NCBI RefSeq assembly: GCF_000786215.1 | Contig: NZ_JROG01000003.1 | Span: 620,001-684,000, forward strand | From: Sphingomonas sp. 35-24ZXX | GTDB lineage: Bacteria; Pseudomonadota; Alphaproteobacteria; Sphingomonadales; Sphingomonadaceae | Direction of reading: 5' to 3' | Length of the DNA: 64,000 nucleotides | Part shown: positions 1 to 8,490 of the stretch, piece by piece | How positions within the stretch are numbered: the stretch's first letter is position 1 | How the letters are laid out: every line of letters begins with the position of its first letter | Translations under genes and position numbers: made by a program | The notes under the pieces: model-generated | What the model was told of the DNA's origin: nothing | The model's input: the letters and a program-made list of their open reading frames with translations, nothing else | The model's database searches: none

Positions 1-271
1 CGATGTCGTGGAGCAGCGCCATCACGACATAGGCCTCGTCGCGGCCGTCGCGGTGCGCGCGCGTCGCGGTCTGCAGGCTGTGCTGCAGCCGATCGATCGG
101 AAAACCGCCGAAATCGCCATCGAGCAGCCGCAGATGCGCCAGCACCCGGTCCGCCAGGCCACCGGCAAACTCGCGATACTGGCCCGCGATGATCGCCCAG
201 TCTTCCTGCGTGCCATTGGTCATGGCGGTGAACTTTGCCCGCTCCTCGGGCGCCAGGGTGTCGGTGGTCAT
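1..271 (-). CDS. HD-domain phosphohydrolase-like protein (partial, C-terminus outside window)
   Basis: The reading frame opens at an ATG and runs off the left edge of the window, so only the first 90 residues are present. The visible end contains an H-S-L-Q-T-A-T-R-A-H-R-D-G stretch followed by A-L-L-H-D-I, the pattern of an HD-superfamily metal site (first His, then the His-Asp pair), as in small phosphohydrolases and myo-inositol-oxygenase-like proteins. It is divergent from the histidine kinase next to it, with about 100 bp between the two starts. The substrate cannot be inferred. HD membership is fairly likely; anything finer needs the missing part. Confidence 0.6.
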   Translation of the reverse strand, partial: MTTDTLAPEERAKFTAMTNGTQEDWAIIAGQYREFAGGLADRVLAHLRLLDGDFGGFPIDRLQHSLQTATRAHRDGRDEAYVVMALLHDI

Positions 272-377
272 GCGGCGGATCCTCTCGTTGGTCTTGATCG
301 CGAGCGTAACCCAGCACCGCGCTGGATGCAAAAAATTGTGGGGTCAGGGCACAAATCGGGCTAAGCCCGGTTTCATC

Positions 378-1475
378 ATGGCGATGCTGCCCTTCAAGCC
401 GACACCGTTCTTTGCCAACAAGAACCGGGCCTTCTGGAACCTGCAGACCTTGGGGTGGGCAGGCGCGCTCGCGCTGCGCGGCATTTCGGGGCTCGCCAAC
501 GGCCAGCCGATCTCGTTCCTGGTGCCGATCATCATCGCCACGATCACTGGTTATTCGGTCTCGCTGGTGATGAGCGTGATCTATCAGACGCTGATCGACC
601 GCAAGCCACTGGTCACCTGGGGCGTGACGCTGATCGTGCTGCTCACCGGATCTGGCCTGTATGCCTTTGTCGATGCCTGGGTCGCGACGCTGTACCGCCC
701 CGGCACCGACAGCAACTTCACCGCGATCCTGCTGGGCGCCTTCTATCTCGATCTCACGCTGCTCGGCGCCTGGTCGGCGCTCTATTACGCGATCAACTTC
801 TTCCTGCGGATCGAGGAACAGCAGGACCAGATGTTGCGGCTGGAGAACCAGGCAACCAGCGCGCAGCTGGCGATGCTGCGCTATCAGCTCAACCCGCACT
901 TCCTGTTCAACACTTTGAACAGCATTTCGACCCTGGTGCTGCTGAAACAGACCGAACCGGCCAATGCGATGCTGTCGCGTCTGTCGTCGTTCCTGCGCTA
1001 CACGCTGGCCAACGAGCCGACCGCGCGGGTCACGCTGGCGCAGGAGGTCGAGACGCTGAAACTGTATCTCGACATCGAGAAGATGCGGTTCGAAGAGCGG
1101 CTGCGCGCGCATTTCGAGATCGAGCCGAATGCGGCCAATGCGCTGCTGCCATCGCTGCTCTTGCAACCGCTGGTCGAGAACGCCATAAAATATGCCGTAA
1201 CGCCAAAAGAAGACGGGGCCGATATCACCATCTCGGCGCAACTCATCGGACCCTTGCTGCGTATCACCGTGACCGACACAGGGCCTGGATTGAAGAAGCA
1301 GGGCACAACCGCCAATGCGTCAACCGGGGTCGGGCTGGCGAATATCAGGGACAGACTGTCCCAGGCATATGAAGACAATCACCGGTTTGAGACACGATCA
1401 TCACCCGGGGGCGGCTATAGCGTGATTATCGAAATTCCGTTTGAAACACGCGAACAAAGGCAATTACAGGCATGA
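378..1475 (+). CDS. LytS/YehU-type sensor histidine kinase
   Basis: A 365-residue membrane histidine kinase of the His_kinase (LytS/YehU/AlgZ) family. Four hydrophobic segments lie between residues about 25 and 145. A coiled linker leads to the phosphoacceptor motif L-N-P-H-F-L-F-N with His174, then the N-box V-E-N-A-I-K-Y (Asn268), a D-T-G-P-G box near residue 300 and G-V-G-L-A-N-I-R near 317. An in-frame extension upstream has no membrane or domain character, so the ATG used here is preferred. The stop overlaps the start of the response regulator (ATGA), showing a translationally coupled two-component pair. The stimulus is unknown. Confidence 0.9.
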   Translation: MAMLPFKPTPFFANKNRAFWNLQTLGWAGALALRGISGLANGQPISFLVPIIIATITGYSVSLVMSVIYQTLIDRKPLVTWGVTLIVLLTGSGLYAFVDAWVATLYRPGTDSNFTAILLGAFYLDLTLLGAWSALYYAINFFLRIEEQQDQMLRLENQATSAQLAMLRYQLNPHFLFNTLNSISTLVLLKQTEPANAMLSRLSSFLRYTLANEPTARVTLAQEVETLKLYLDIEKMRFEERLRAHFEIEPNAANALLPSLLLQPLVENAIKYAVTPKEDGADITISAQLIGPLLRITVTDTGPGLKKQGTTANASTGVGLANIRDRLSQAYEDNHRFETRSSPGGGYSVIIEIPFETREQRQLQA

Positions 1476-2278
1476 CCATCCGCACCATCCTGATCGATGA
1501 CGAGAAACTCGCCATTCAGGGAATGCAGCTCCGGCTGGAAAAGTTTGAAGACATCGAAATCATCGACACCTGCCTCAACGGGCGCGAAGCGATCCGCAAG
1601 ATCAAGACGCTGAAGCCGGACCTGATCTTCCTCGACATCCAGATGCCGGGTTTTGACGGCTTTTCGGTCGTCCAGGGCATCATGGATATCGAACCACCGC
1701 TGGTGGTGTTCTGCACTGCCTATTCCGAACACGCGATCAAGGCGTTCGAAGCCCAGGCCGTCGATTATCTGCTCAAGCCGGTCGAGGACGTCCGCCTGGC
1801 CGATGCCATCGATCGCATCCGCGAGCGCATTCGCGACAAGAAGGGCCGCGAAGAAGCGGTCAAGCTGATGAATGTGCTCAACGAGGTCGCCCCCGATGCC
1901 GTCGAGGCGCTCGACCTGGGTGAAGAGGACGAAGGTGCTGCTTCCAACCGCTACGAGAAGCTGATCAACATCAAGGACCGCGGCCAGATCTTCCGCGTGG
2001 ATGTCGATACCATCGAGCGGATCGATGCGGCGGGTGACTATATGTGCATCTACACCGGCGACAATTCGCTGATCCTGCGCGAGACGATGAAGGATCTGGA
2101 AAAGCGGCTCGATCCGCGCAACTTCCAGCGCGTTCATCGTTCGACCATCGTCAATCTGGGGCTGGTCCGTCAGGTCAAGCCGCATACCAATGGCGAATGC
2201 TTCCTGGTACTGGAATCGGGCGCACAGGTAAAGGTGTCGCGCAGCTATCGCGATGTCGTGGCGCGGTTCGTCCACTGA
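1472..2278 (+). CDS. LytTR-family response regulator
   Basis: A 268-residue response regulator. The N-terminal receiver has the acidic pocket at D9-D10, the phosphoacceptor Asp55 in F-L-D-I-Q-M-P-G and the conserved Lys102 in L-L-K-P. After a charged linker the C-terminal LytTR DNA-binding domain (about residues 165-265) shows the typical I-E-R-I-D-A-A-G-D-Y and F-Q-R-V-H-R-S-T-I-V-N blocks. It overlaps the upstream histidine kinase by 4 nt and is presumably its cognate regulator. Family members bind direct repeats in promoters; the targets here are unknown. A VOC-fold gene follows after 3 bp and may be co-transcribed. Confidence 0.92.
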   Translation: MTIRTILIDDEKLAIQGMQLRLEKFEDIEIIDTCLNGREAIRKIKTLKPDLIFLDIQMPGFDGFSVVQGIMDIEPPLVVFCTAYSEHAIKAFEAQAVDYLLKPVEDVRLADAIDRIRERIRDKKGREEAVKLMNVLNEVAPDAVEALDLGEEDEGAASNRYEKLINIKDRGQIFRVDVDTIERIDAAGDYMCIYTGDNSLILRETMKDLEKRLDPRNFQRVHRSTIVNLGLVRQVKPHTNGECFLVLESGAQVKVSRSYRDVVARFVH

Positions 2279-2281
2279 TCG

Positions 2282-2650
2282 ATGGATCACGCCACCCCGA
2301 ACCTGCCCTCGCGCGACTTTGACCTGACCGAGCATTTCTATGCCCGGCTGGGTTTTGAGCGCGAGTGGCGGGATGACGGGTGGCTGATCCTCTCCCGCGG
2401 CGGAATGACGCTGGAATTCTTCCTGCACCCCGACCTCGAACCGGCGACCAGCTGGTTCAGTTGCTGCCTCAGGCTCGACGATCTCGATGCTTTGGTCGAT
2501 CAGGCCGTGTCTGCCCAGATTGCCGAAGACACCGAGGGTGCCCCCCGCCTCCATCGCCCCAAGGTCGAACCCTCGGGCGAACGCATCGGCTATCTGATCG
2601 ATCTGGACGGCAGCCTGCTGCGGCTGGTTGCCAACCCTCCCGCGATCTGA
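2282..2650 (+). CDS. Bleomycin-resistance/glyoxalase-fold (VOC) protein
   Basis: A 122-residue single-domain VOC protein beginning only 3 bp after the response regulator stop. The opening A-T-P-N-L-P-S-R-D-F-D-L-T-E-H-F-Y, the central G-G-M-T-L-E-F-F and the end D-L-D-G-S-L-L-R-L-V-A match the beta-alpha-beta-beta-beta halves of BLMA-type bleomycin-binding proteins. Such proteins sequester glycopeptide-like compounds, but many chromosomal relatives have no known ligand. Placement behind a two-component system suggests co-transcription. Resistance function is not demonstrated. Confidence 0.75.
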   Translation: MDHATPNLPSRDFDLTEHFYARLGFEREWRDDGWLILSRGGMTLEFFLHPDLEPATSWFSCCLRLDDLDALVDQAVSAQIAEDTEGAPRLHRPKVEPSGERIGYLIDLDGSLLRLVANPPAI

Positions 2651-2669
2651 GCACCGGGCGCGCCGACGG

Positions 2670-3125
2670 TCAGCGACGCTGGGCGAAAAATTCCCTCAAC
2701 AACGCCGCGGCCTCGTCCTCGCCCACGCCTGCATAGACTTCCGGCTTGTGCAGCACCGTCGGCTGCTGGAACAGCCGCGGTCCATGTTCGACGGCGCCGC
2801 CCTTGGGGTCGCTGGCGGCATAATGCAGCCGCGCAATGCGGGCATGCGCAATCGCCCCAGCACACATCGCACATGGCTCCAGCGTCACCCACAGCTCGCA
2901 CCCGATCAACCGGTCGGTGCCGAGCGCAGCGCAGGCCGAGCGGATGGCCATGATCTCGGCATGGGCCGTGGGGTCGTGCAGCGCGCGCGGCTGGTTATGC
3001 CCCGTCCCGATCACGCGCCCCTGGTGGACGACGATCGCCCCCACCGGCACCTCGCCCAATTGCGCTGCCTGTCGGGCAAGATCGAGCGCCTGAGCGGCGA
3101 AATGGCGGGCATGATCGAGCGTCAT
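2670..3125 (-). CDS. tadA: tRNA-specific adenosine deaminase TadA
   Basis: A 151-residue zinc-dependent deaminase that converts A34 to inosine in the anticodon of tRNA-Arg(ACG). The zinc and proton-shuttle motif H-A-E lies at residues 55-57 and the P-C-A-M-C motif at 84-88 supplies two Cys ligands. Length and overall pattern fit TadA rather than guanine or cytosine deaminases. It is convergent with the VOC gene (19 bp between stops) and divergent from rpmB. Confidence 0.92.
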   Translation of the reverse strand: MTLDHARHFAAQALDLARQAAQLGEVPVGAIVVHQGRVIGTGHNQPRALHDPTAHAEIMAIRSACAALGTDRLIGCELWVTLEPCAMCAGAIAHARIARLHYAASDPKGGAVEHGPRLFQQPTVLHKPEVYAGVGEDEAAALLREFFAQRR

Positions 3126-3274
3126 GCCCCCTCGCCTAACCAGATTGCGCTTGCCCTGCCAGCCATTTCAGGCGAAAGCGGGGCACACGGAACAGCAGGC
3201 GGTTGACTTCAGCGCACTCAGACGCTAACCGCGCCGTTCTTCATCGCAAACCTATTGCATCAGGATTCTTTATC

Positions 3275-3556
3275 ATGTCGCGTATCTGCGAACTGACCGG
3301 CAAGGGCCGGATGGTCGGCCACAATGTGTCCCACGCCAACAACAAGACCAAGCGCGTCTTTCTGCCCAACCTGCAGAACGTCACGCTGATGAGCGAAAAG
3401 CTCGATCGCAGCTTCAAGCTTCGCGTTTCGACCGCTGGCCTGCGCTCGGTCGAACATGTCGGCGGCCTCGACAACTGGCTGCTCAAGACCAGCGAAGAAA
3501 AGCTGTCGGCCCGCGCTGCCAAGATCAAGCGCGAACTGCACAAGACTGCTGCCTGA
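3275..3556 (+). CDS. rpmB: 50S ribosomal protein L28
   Basis: A 93-residue L28. The start [11 protein letters not shown] and the block [15 protein letters not shown] are diagnostic, as is the later L-R-V-S-T-A-G-L-R motif. The ATG is chosen because the family starts exactly here; an upstream in-frame extension is unrelated in character. A Rid-family gene begins 2 bp after the stop, so the two may share a transcript. Confidence 0.97.
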   Translation: MSRICELTGKGRMVGHNVSHANNKTKRVFLPNLQNVTLMSEKLDRSFKLRVSTAGLRSVEHVGGLDNWLLKTSEEKLSARAAKIKRELHKTAA

Positions 3557-3558
3557 TC

Positions 3559-4020
3559 ATGCCCTTCCAGCGCACCTTGCTTCTGGCAAGTGCGCTGGCA
3601 GTTGCTTCCCAGCCTACAGTGGCGGGAACGCGCGCATCGGCGCAAATTCTCTATTCGGATGATCCGCACGAGCGCGCTTTCCAGCAAAGCGCGGGCTTCA
3701 GCGATGCCGTCATCCTGGCCGATGGCACCATCTATCTTTCGGGAATCGTCGTCGGCCCCGAGGCCGACACGGCCGCCTATGAACGCGCCTATCGCCGCAT
3801 CGGCGCCATTCTGACGCGCGCCGGCGCCAGCTGGGACGATGTCGTCGACATCACCAGCTTCCACACTGAGATCGAACCGCAGGTGGCGGTGATGTCCGAG
3901 GTGCAGAAGCAGTTTCTGACCGCGCCCTACCCTGCATGGACCGCGGTCCAGGTCAGCCGCCTCTATCTCGAAGCGGCCAGGACCGAAATCAAGGTTGTCG
4001 CGAAGCGGCCCGCTGGTTGA
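3559..4020 (+). CDS. Secreted Rid-family (YjgF/UK114) protein lacking the catalytic Arg
   Basis: A 153-residue protein with an N-terminal hydrophobic segment (about residues 5-23) followed by a Rid domain: S-D-A-V-I-L-A-D-G-T-I-Y-L-S-G near 48-62 and the C-terminal P-A-W-T-A-V-Q-V-S-R-L. In RidA enamine/imine deaminases the position after P-A is the substrate-carboxylate Arg; here it is Trp127, so it should belong to a Rid subgroup without classical deaminase activity. The signal-like segment suggests periplasmic location, unusual for Rid proteins. Its 3' end overlaps the convergent esterase-like gene by 32 bp. Confidence 0.8.
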   Translation: MPFQRTLLLASALAVASQPTVAGTRASAQILYSDDPHERAFQQSAGFSDAVILADGTIYLSGIVVGPEADTAAYERAYRRIGAILTRAGASWDDVVDITSFHTEIEPQVAVMSEVQKQFLTAPYPAWTAVQVSRLYLEAARTEIKVVAKRPAG

Positions 4021-4990
4021 GCACAAACTTGAGCAGCAATGTGCGCTGGACGTTCAGGTAATTGTCGTCCGAAATCACCCAGACTATCGTCCGTCCTCGC
4101 TCGGAATCGATGGCGATGCCCTCCATGTTGTCAGTTGGAAACGGCGGTTTCAGCGTGGCGATGATGCGCGGGCGCACCAGAGCCCGAGGCCGCACCGATC
4201 CGGCTGCGATGATGCCGATCTTGGCGCTGACGCCTTCGACGAAGTTGAACCGCCGGTGCAGCGCCAGCAGCCGCCCATCGGGCAATGCGGCGACATCGGT
4301 AATCCGGTAGCCCTGGGGCGGCTGATAGGCAAAGGCCTCGGCCCTGGCATCCCGCTGAACAGGATCGTCCTTGTAGATCAGCCCGATGGTCACCCCGCGC
4401 CGCACCGAGCGCGACTCCGAAAAAACGACGAAACTGCCGTCTGAACGACGGACCAGCGCCTCTGCCCCGCCGTTCTTGGGCCAGCCCTGCATTGCTGCGG
4501 GCTTGCCCGTCGCCTCGGCGCGCGCAAAGCCTGGCGAATAGCGGCGGATGCGGTGGCGCTGTTCGAACCCGATCCAGTAGCGGCCCGAGACCGGATCGTG
4601 GGTCAGGCTTTCGGAATCCTGATCGTTCTTGGTGCTGCGCTCGCCCTTGCGCACGGGCAGTGGCGCGATAAAGCTGTCGGCAGCCAGCCCCATGCCGGTG
4701 ACCGTGAGGCCTGCAAGGATCGCAGCATCGCTCAGCGCCAGCAGACGCCCCTGCCCCACGGCATGCAGAGCGGAAAATCCGCCAAAGTCGCTGTTGTCGC
4801 TGTCGAGCTCCCACCCGCCGATCAGCACCAGTTCGCCGTCACCGATGGCATGCGGCAGCCGGGGCAGGTCGAGCGGACGCCTGAGCGTGATCTGCTGACT
4901 GGTGTTGGCGGGGATCTGCGAATCCGCCACGAACGCGCCGGTCCCCAGGAAGAACAGCAGCGACAGCAGCGCAAGCGCCCGCGTCAGCAT
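3989..4990 (-). CDS. Secreted esterase-like phytase-fold protein
   Basis: A 333-residue protein. The chosen ATG opens a clear signal peptide (M-L-T-R-A-L-A-L-L-S-L-L-F-F-L), and longer in-frame extension upstream is arginine/proline-rich and unlikely. The mature part resembles the 'esterase-like activity of phytase' beta-propeller family: repeated G-G-F-S-A-L and D-S-E-S-L-T-H-D stretches, G-G-A-E-A-L-V-R-R-S-D-G-S-F-V-V, and near the end D-N-M-E-G-I-A-I-D and S-D-D-N. Family members are periplasmic or extracellular; the substrate is not predictable. The ABC exporter gene lies 52 bp upstream on the same strand and may be co-transcribed. Confidence 0.75.
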   Translation of the reverse strand: MLTRALALLSLLFFLGTGAFVADSQIPANTSQQITLRRPLDLPRLPHAIGDGELVLIGGWELDSDNSDFGGFSALHAVGQGRLLALSDAAILAGLTVTGMGLAADSFIAPLPVRKGERSTKNDQDSESLTHDPVSGRYWIGFEQRHRIRRYSPGFARAEATGKPAAMQGWPKNGGAEALVRRSDGSFVVFSESRSVRRGVTIGLIYKDDPVQRDARAEAFAYQPPQGYRITDVAALPDGRLLALHRRFNFVEGVSAKIGIIAAGSVRPRALVRPRIIATLKPPFPTDNMEGIAIDSERGRTIVWVISDDNYLNVQRTLLLKFVLNQRAASRQP

Positions 4991-5042
4991 GGCATCTGCC
5001 TCGAACGGGCCATCCGACCACGCAATGCCCTGCCCATGCGCC

Positions 5043-6914
5043 TTACTCGGCGGCCAGCGGGCCTTCGGTGAACTGCAGGCTGGAAAGGCGTGCATACAGG
5101 CCGTTGCGGCCTGCCAGCTGGTCGTGCGTGCCTTCCTCGACGATCGCTCCGTCGCTCATCACCACAATCCTGTCTGCCGAGCGGATCGTCGCCAGCCGGT
5201 GCGCGATCACCAATGTCGTCCGCCCCTGCATCAGCCGCTCCAGCGCGGTCTGCACCAGCTTTTCACTTTCGGCGTCGAGTGCCGAGGTCGCCTCGTCAAG
5301 CAGCAGGATCGGCGCGTTGCGCAGCAGCGCGCGCGCGATCGAGATGCGCTGACGCTGGCCTCCCGAAAGCCGTGCCCCGCCTTCACCCAGATAGGTGTCC
5401 AGACCTTCGGGCAGCTTGCGCAGGAACTCGGCCGCATTGGCGGCCTGCGCTGCCTCCCAGATGTCGTCGTCGCTTGCGGCCCAGTTGCCATAGCGAAGGT
5501 TGTCGCGCGCGCTGGACGCGAACAGCACGCTGTCCTGCGGCACGAACGCCATGCGGTGGCGGATTTCCTTGGGATCGGCGGACGACAACGCCACGCCATC
5601 GATCCGCACCGATCCCGCCTGCGGGTCGTAGAAGCGCTGGGCGAGCTGGAACAGCGTCGATTTGCCCGCGCCCGAAGGCCCGACGATCGCGACGGTTTCG
5701 CCGGGCGAGACCTGAAGCGAGAAATCCTTGAGCGCCAGCGTGTCAGGCCGTGTCGGATAGGCAAAGCTGACGTTCTGGAAGCTGATCTGGCCGCGCGGGG
5801 GCACCGGCAGCACGATCGGATTGGCAGGCGCCTTGATTTCCGGCTGCTCGTTGAGCAGCTCGTTGAGCCGCCCGGCTGCCCCGCCTGCGCGCAGCAGGTC
5901 GCCATAGACTTCGGTCAGCGCGCCGAAGGCTCCGGCAACCAGTCCGCCGGTGAGCACGAACGCGGCAATGTCGCCGCCCGACAGCCGGCCCTCGATGACA
6001 TCAACCGCACCCTGCCACATGATCATGGTGATCGCGCCGAAAATCAGGGTGATGACCACCGCGGTCAAGCTGGCGCGCAGGGTGATGCGCCGCCGTGCGG
6101 TGGCGAAGGTCGATTCGACCGCCGCGCCGAAACGCGCGGCCTCGCGGTCTTCCTGTCCGAAGGCCTGGACGATCTTCATCGCGGCGAGCACTTCGGTCGT
6201 CGTCGCGCCGACATTGGCGACGCGATCCTGGCTGGAGCGCGCCACTTTCTCGAGCTTGCGCCCGATGAACACGATGGGGAGCACGATCACCGGGATGCCA
6301 AGCAGCAGCATGCCGGTCAGCTTGGGCGCGAGCGAGAACAGATAGGCGATGCCGCCGATGCCGACGACGATGTTGCGCAGCGCCACCGATACCGTGGTGC
6401 CCACGACCTGTTCGACGATCGCGGTGTCCGATGTCATGCGCGAGGCGATTTCGGACGGCCGGTTGGTCTCGAAGAAGCTGGGCGCGAGACGCAGCAGGTT
6501 GCGCTGCACGGTCAGCCGGATATCGGCGACCACCCGCTCGCCCAGCCATGAGACGAAATAGAAGCGCAGCGCGGTCGAAATGCCCAGCACCACGGTGATC
6601 ATGAACAGATAGCGGAACCAGCGGCCAATATCCTCGGTGCTGCCGCCGGAATCAAAGCCCCGGTCGATCACCAGCTTGAACCCGGCGGGGATCGCGAGCG
6701 TGGCGCCGGCGGCCACGATCAGCGCCAGCAGCGCAAAGGTCATCTGCCGCGGATAGGCCGAAGCGAACCGCATGATCATTGCCAGATTGCCAAGCTGGCG
6801 CGGATTGCCCCGCTTGCCCTTGCCGGTTGCAGCCGCATCGGCTTCAGGCGCGATCACGCCTGCAGGATCGTTCGCTGCCTCTGGGCCCGCTGCTGAAAAT
6901 TGTGTGTCCGCCAT
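5043..6914 (-). CDS. ABC transporter, fused permease-ATPase (exporter, MsbA/multidrug type)
   Basis: A 623-residue half-transporter. A soluble, acidic/Ala-rich N-terminus of about 50 residues precedes six predicted membrane helices (about 58-345). The ATPase domain has Walker A G-P-S-G-A-G-K-S-T at 412-420, signature L-S-G-G-Q at 516-520 and Walker B I-L-L-L-D-E at 536-541 with the following A-T-S-A-L-D. It should dimerise in the inner membrane to export lipids or hydrophobic compounds. The ATG giving M-A-D-T-Q is preferred over an upstream start. Substrate unknown. Confidence 0.9.
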   Translation of the reverse strand: MADTQFSAAGPEAANDPAGVIAPEADAAATGKGKRGNPRQLGNLAMIMRFASAYPRQMTFALLALIVAAGATLAIPAGFKLVIDRGFDSGGSTEDIGRWFRYLFMITVVLGISTALRFYFVSWLGERVVADIRLTVQRNLLRLAPSFFETNRPSEIASRMTSDTAIVEQVVGTTVSVALRNIVVGIGGIAYLFSLAPKLTGMLLLGIPVIVLPIVFIGRKLEKVARSSQDRVANVGATTTEVLAAMKIVQAFGQEDREAARFGAAVESTFATARRRITLRASLTAVVITLIFGAITMIMWQGAVDVIEGRLSGGDIAAFVLTGGLVAGAFGALTEVYGDLLRAGGAAGRLNELLNEQPEIKAPANPIVLPVPPRGQISFQNVSFAYPTRPDTLALKDFSLQVSPGETVAIVGPSGAGKSTLFQLAQRFYDPQAGSVRIDGVALSSADPKEIRHRMAFVPQDSVLFASSARDNLRYGNWAASDDDIWEAAQAANAAEFLRKLPEGLDTYLGEGGARLSGGQRQRISIARALLRNAPILLLDEATSALDAESEKLVQTALERLMQGRTTLVIAHRLATIRSADRIVVMSDGAIVEEGTHDQLAGRNGLYARLSSLQFTEGPLAAE

Positions 6915-7188
6915 GCCTGTGCGCCTAGCAGGCCTACCGGCTCCACTCAACGCTTTTGGGGGCTATGGCCGCCTGCATGCACGGCTGCAATGCAAGCTGA
7001 GTTTACATCTGCCTAACGGCCTGTAACCGATGAATTAACCCGGGTGTGAGACCGTTTCATCAGGCAACCATCCAGGCGAAGGCCGCGTTAATCGCTTGTA
7101 TTTTTGTTGGTGCAGCGCAACATTGGCCGCCGAGAGGCTGCCGGACAGAGCCGCACCAAGCGGACACGGCGGTTTGCAGGGGAATTAC

Positions 7189-8409
7189 ATGCTTTACCAC
7201 GCTTATGAACTACAACGCTCGTTCCTTTCGAGCGCCAGCGCCATTGCGACCATGGGCGCCAACATGCTCAACAGCCCGCTCAACCCCATGACCTATTTCG
7301 GCGGCGAGCCGATCATGGCCTCGGCTCTGGAAGTGTTCGCGCACGCCTCGGCACCGCGAGGCAAGCCCGCTTTTGGCATCGAGACGGTCGAGATCGACGG
7401 TGCGCCACGTGCGGTGCAGGAAGATGTCGTGCTCGAACGGCCGTTCGGCGACCTGCTGCGCTTTCGGCACGAAAAACTGGCCAAGGATGCGCCGCGCCTG
7501 CTGATCGTCGCGCCGATGTCGGGCCATTATGCCACCCTGCTGCGCGGCACCGTGGCGCGAATGATCCCGGGGCACGAGGTCTATATCACCGATTGGGCCG
7601 ATGCGCGCGATGTGCCGCTGAAGGAAGGCCGGTTCGATCTCGACGACTATATCGACTATCTGGTCGGCTTCCTTGAGCATATTGGCCCGGGCGCGCACAT
7701 GCTGGCGGTATGCCAGCCGTCGGTGCCGTGCTTTGCCGCCGCCGCCTTGATGTCTGCCGACAAGCATCCGTGCCGCCCGAAGACGCTGACGATGATGGGC
7801 GGACCGATCGACACGCGCGAGGCCCCGACTGCGGTCAACACCATGGCAACGAAGCGCCCGCTGGCGTGGTTCGAGCACAATGTCATCGCCAAGGTGCCGT
7901 TCCAGTACAAAGGATCGGGCCGCAAGGTGTACCCTGGCTTCATGCAGCTCACCGGGTTCATGTCGATGAACCTGGGCAACCACATGATGAGCCACTGGGA
8001 GATGTTCAAGCATCTGGTAAATGGCGACGGCGAGAGCGCCGATTCGACCAAGGATTTCTACGACGAATATCGTTCGGTCTGCGACATGACCGCGGAATTC
8101 TATCTGCAGACGGTCGAGAACGTGTTCCAGACGCACAGCTTGCCCAAGGGCGAGTTCATGCATCGCGGCAAGCGAATCGATCCGTGCGCGATCACCGATA
8201 TTGCGCTGCTGGCGATCGAGGGCGAACGCGACGACATCAGCGGCCTGGGACAGACCCGCGCTGCTCTGACGCTCACGCCCAAGCTGCCCAAGACCCGGAA
8301 AAAGTATCTGATGGCCGAAAGCGTCGGCCATTACGGCATTTTCAACGGCAGCAAATGGCGCGAGCGGATCGCACCCGTCGTCGAGGACTGGATTCTCGCA
8401 CACAACTGA
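7189..8409 (+). CDS. phaZ: Intracellular polyhydroxyalkanoate depolymerase
   Basis: A 406-residue alpha/beta hydrolase of the intracellular PHB depolymerase family. It opens with M-L-Y-H-A-Y-E-L-Q-R and N-S-P-L-N-P, which is typical of this family, and has the nucleophile Cys175 in A-V-C-Q-P-S (Cys replaces Ser of the lipase box, as known for PhaZ). A C-terminal G-H-Y-G-I-F-N-G-S-K-W carries the catalytic His. The start is supported by an AGGGGA ribosome site 7 nt upstream. It acts on stored PHA granules. About 270 bp of non-coding DNA upstream probably holds its promoter. Confidence 0.92.
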   Translation: MLYHAYELQRSFLSSASAIATMGANMLNSPLNPMTYFGGEPIMASALEVFAHASAPRGKPAFGIETVEIDGAPRAVQEDVVLERPFGDLLRFRHEKLAKDAPRLLIVAPMSGHYATLLRGTVARMIPGHEVYITDWADARDVPLKEGRFDLDDYIDYLVGFLEHIGPGAHMLAVCQPSVPCFAAAALMSADKHPCRPKTLTMMGGPIDTREAPTAVNTMATKRPLAWFEHNVIAKVPFQYKGSGRKVYPGFMQLTGFMSMNLGNHMMSHWEMFKHLVNGDGESADSTKDFYDEYRSVCDMTAEFYLQTVENVFQTHSLPKGEFMHRGKRIDPCAITDIALLAIEGERDDISGLGQTRAALTLTPKLPKTRKKYLMAESVGHYGIFNGSKWRERIAPVVEDWILAHN

Positions 8410-8490
8410 CCGCAGCGACTGGTCGCACAGCAGGGCGAGAGGCGGCCTTTGGTCTTGCCGCCTCCGCTCGTGCCTCGTATCGACGCGCGC

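Noticed and set aside
4902-6551. A 549-codon plus-strand frame opposite the ABC exporter
   Set aside because: Shadow of a gene with intact Walker and signature motifs; the antisense product is low-complexity His/Arg/Asp.
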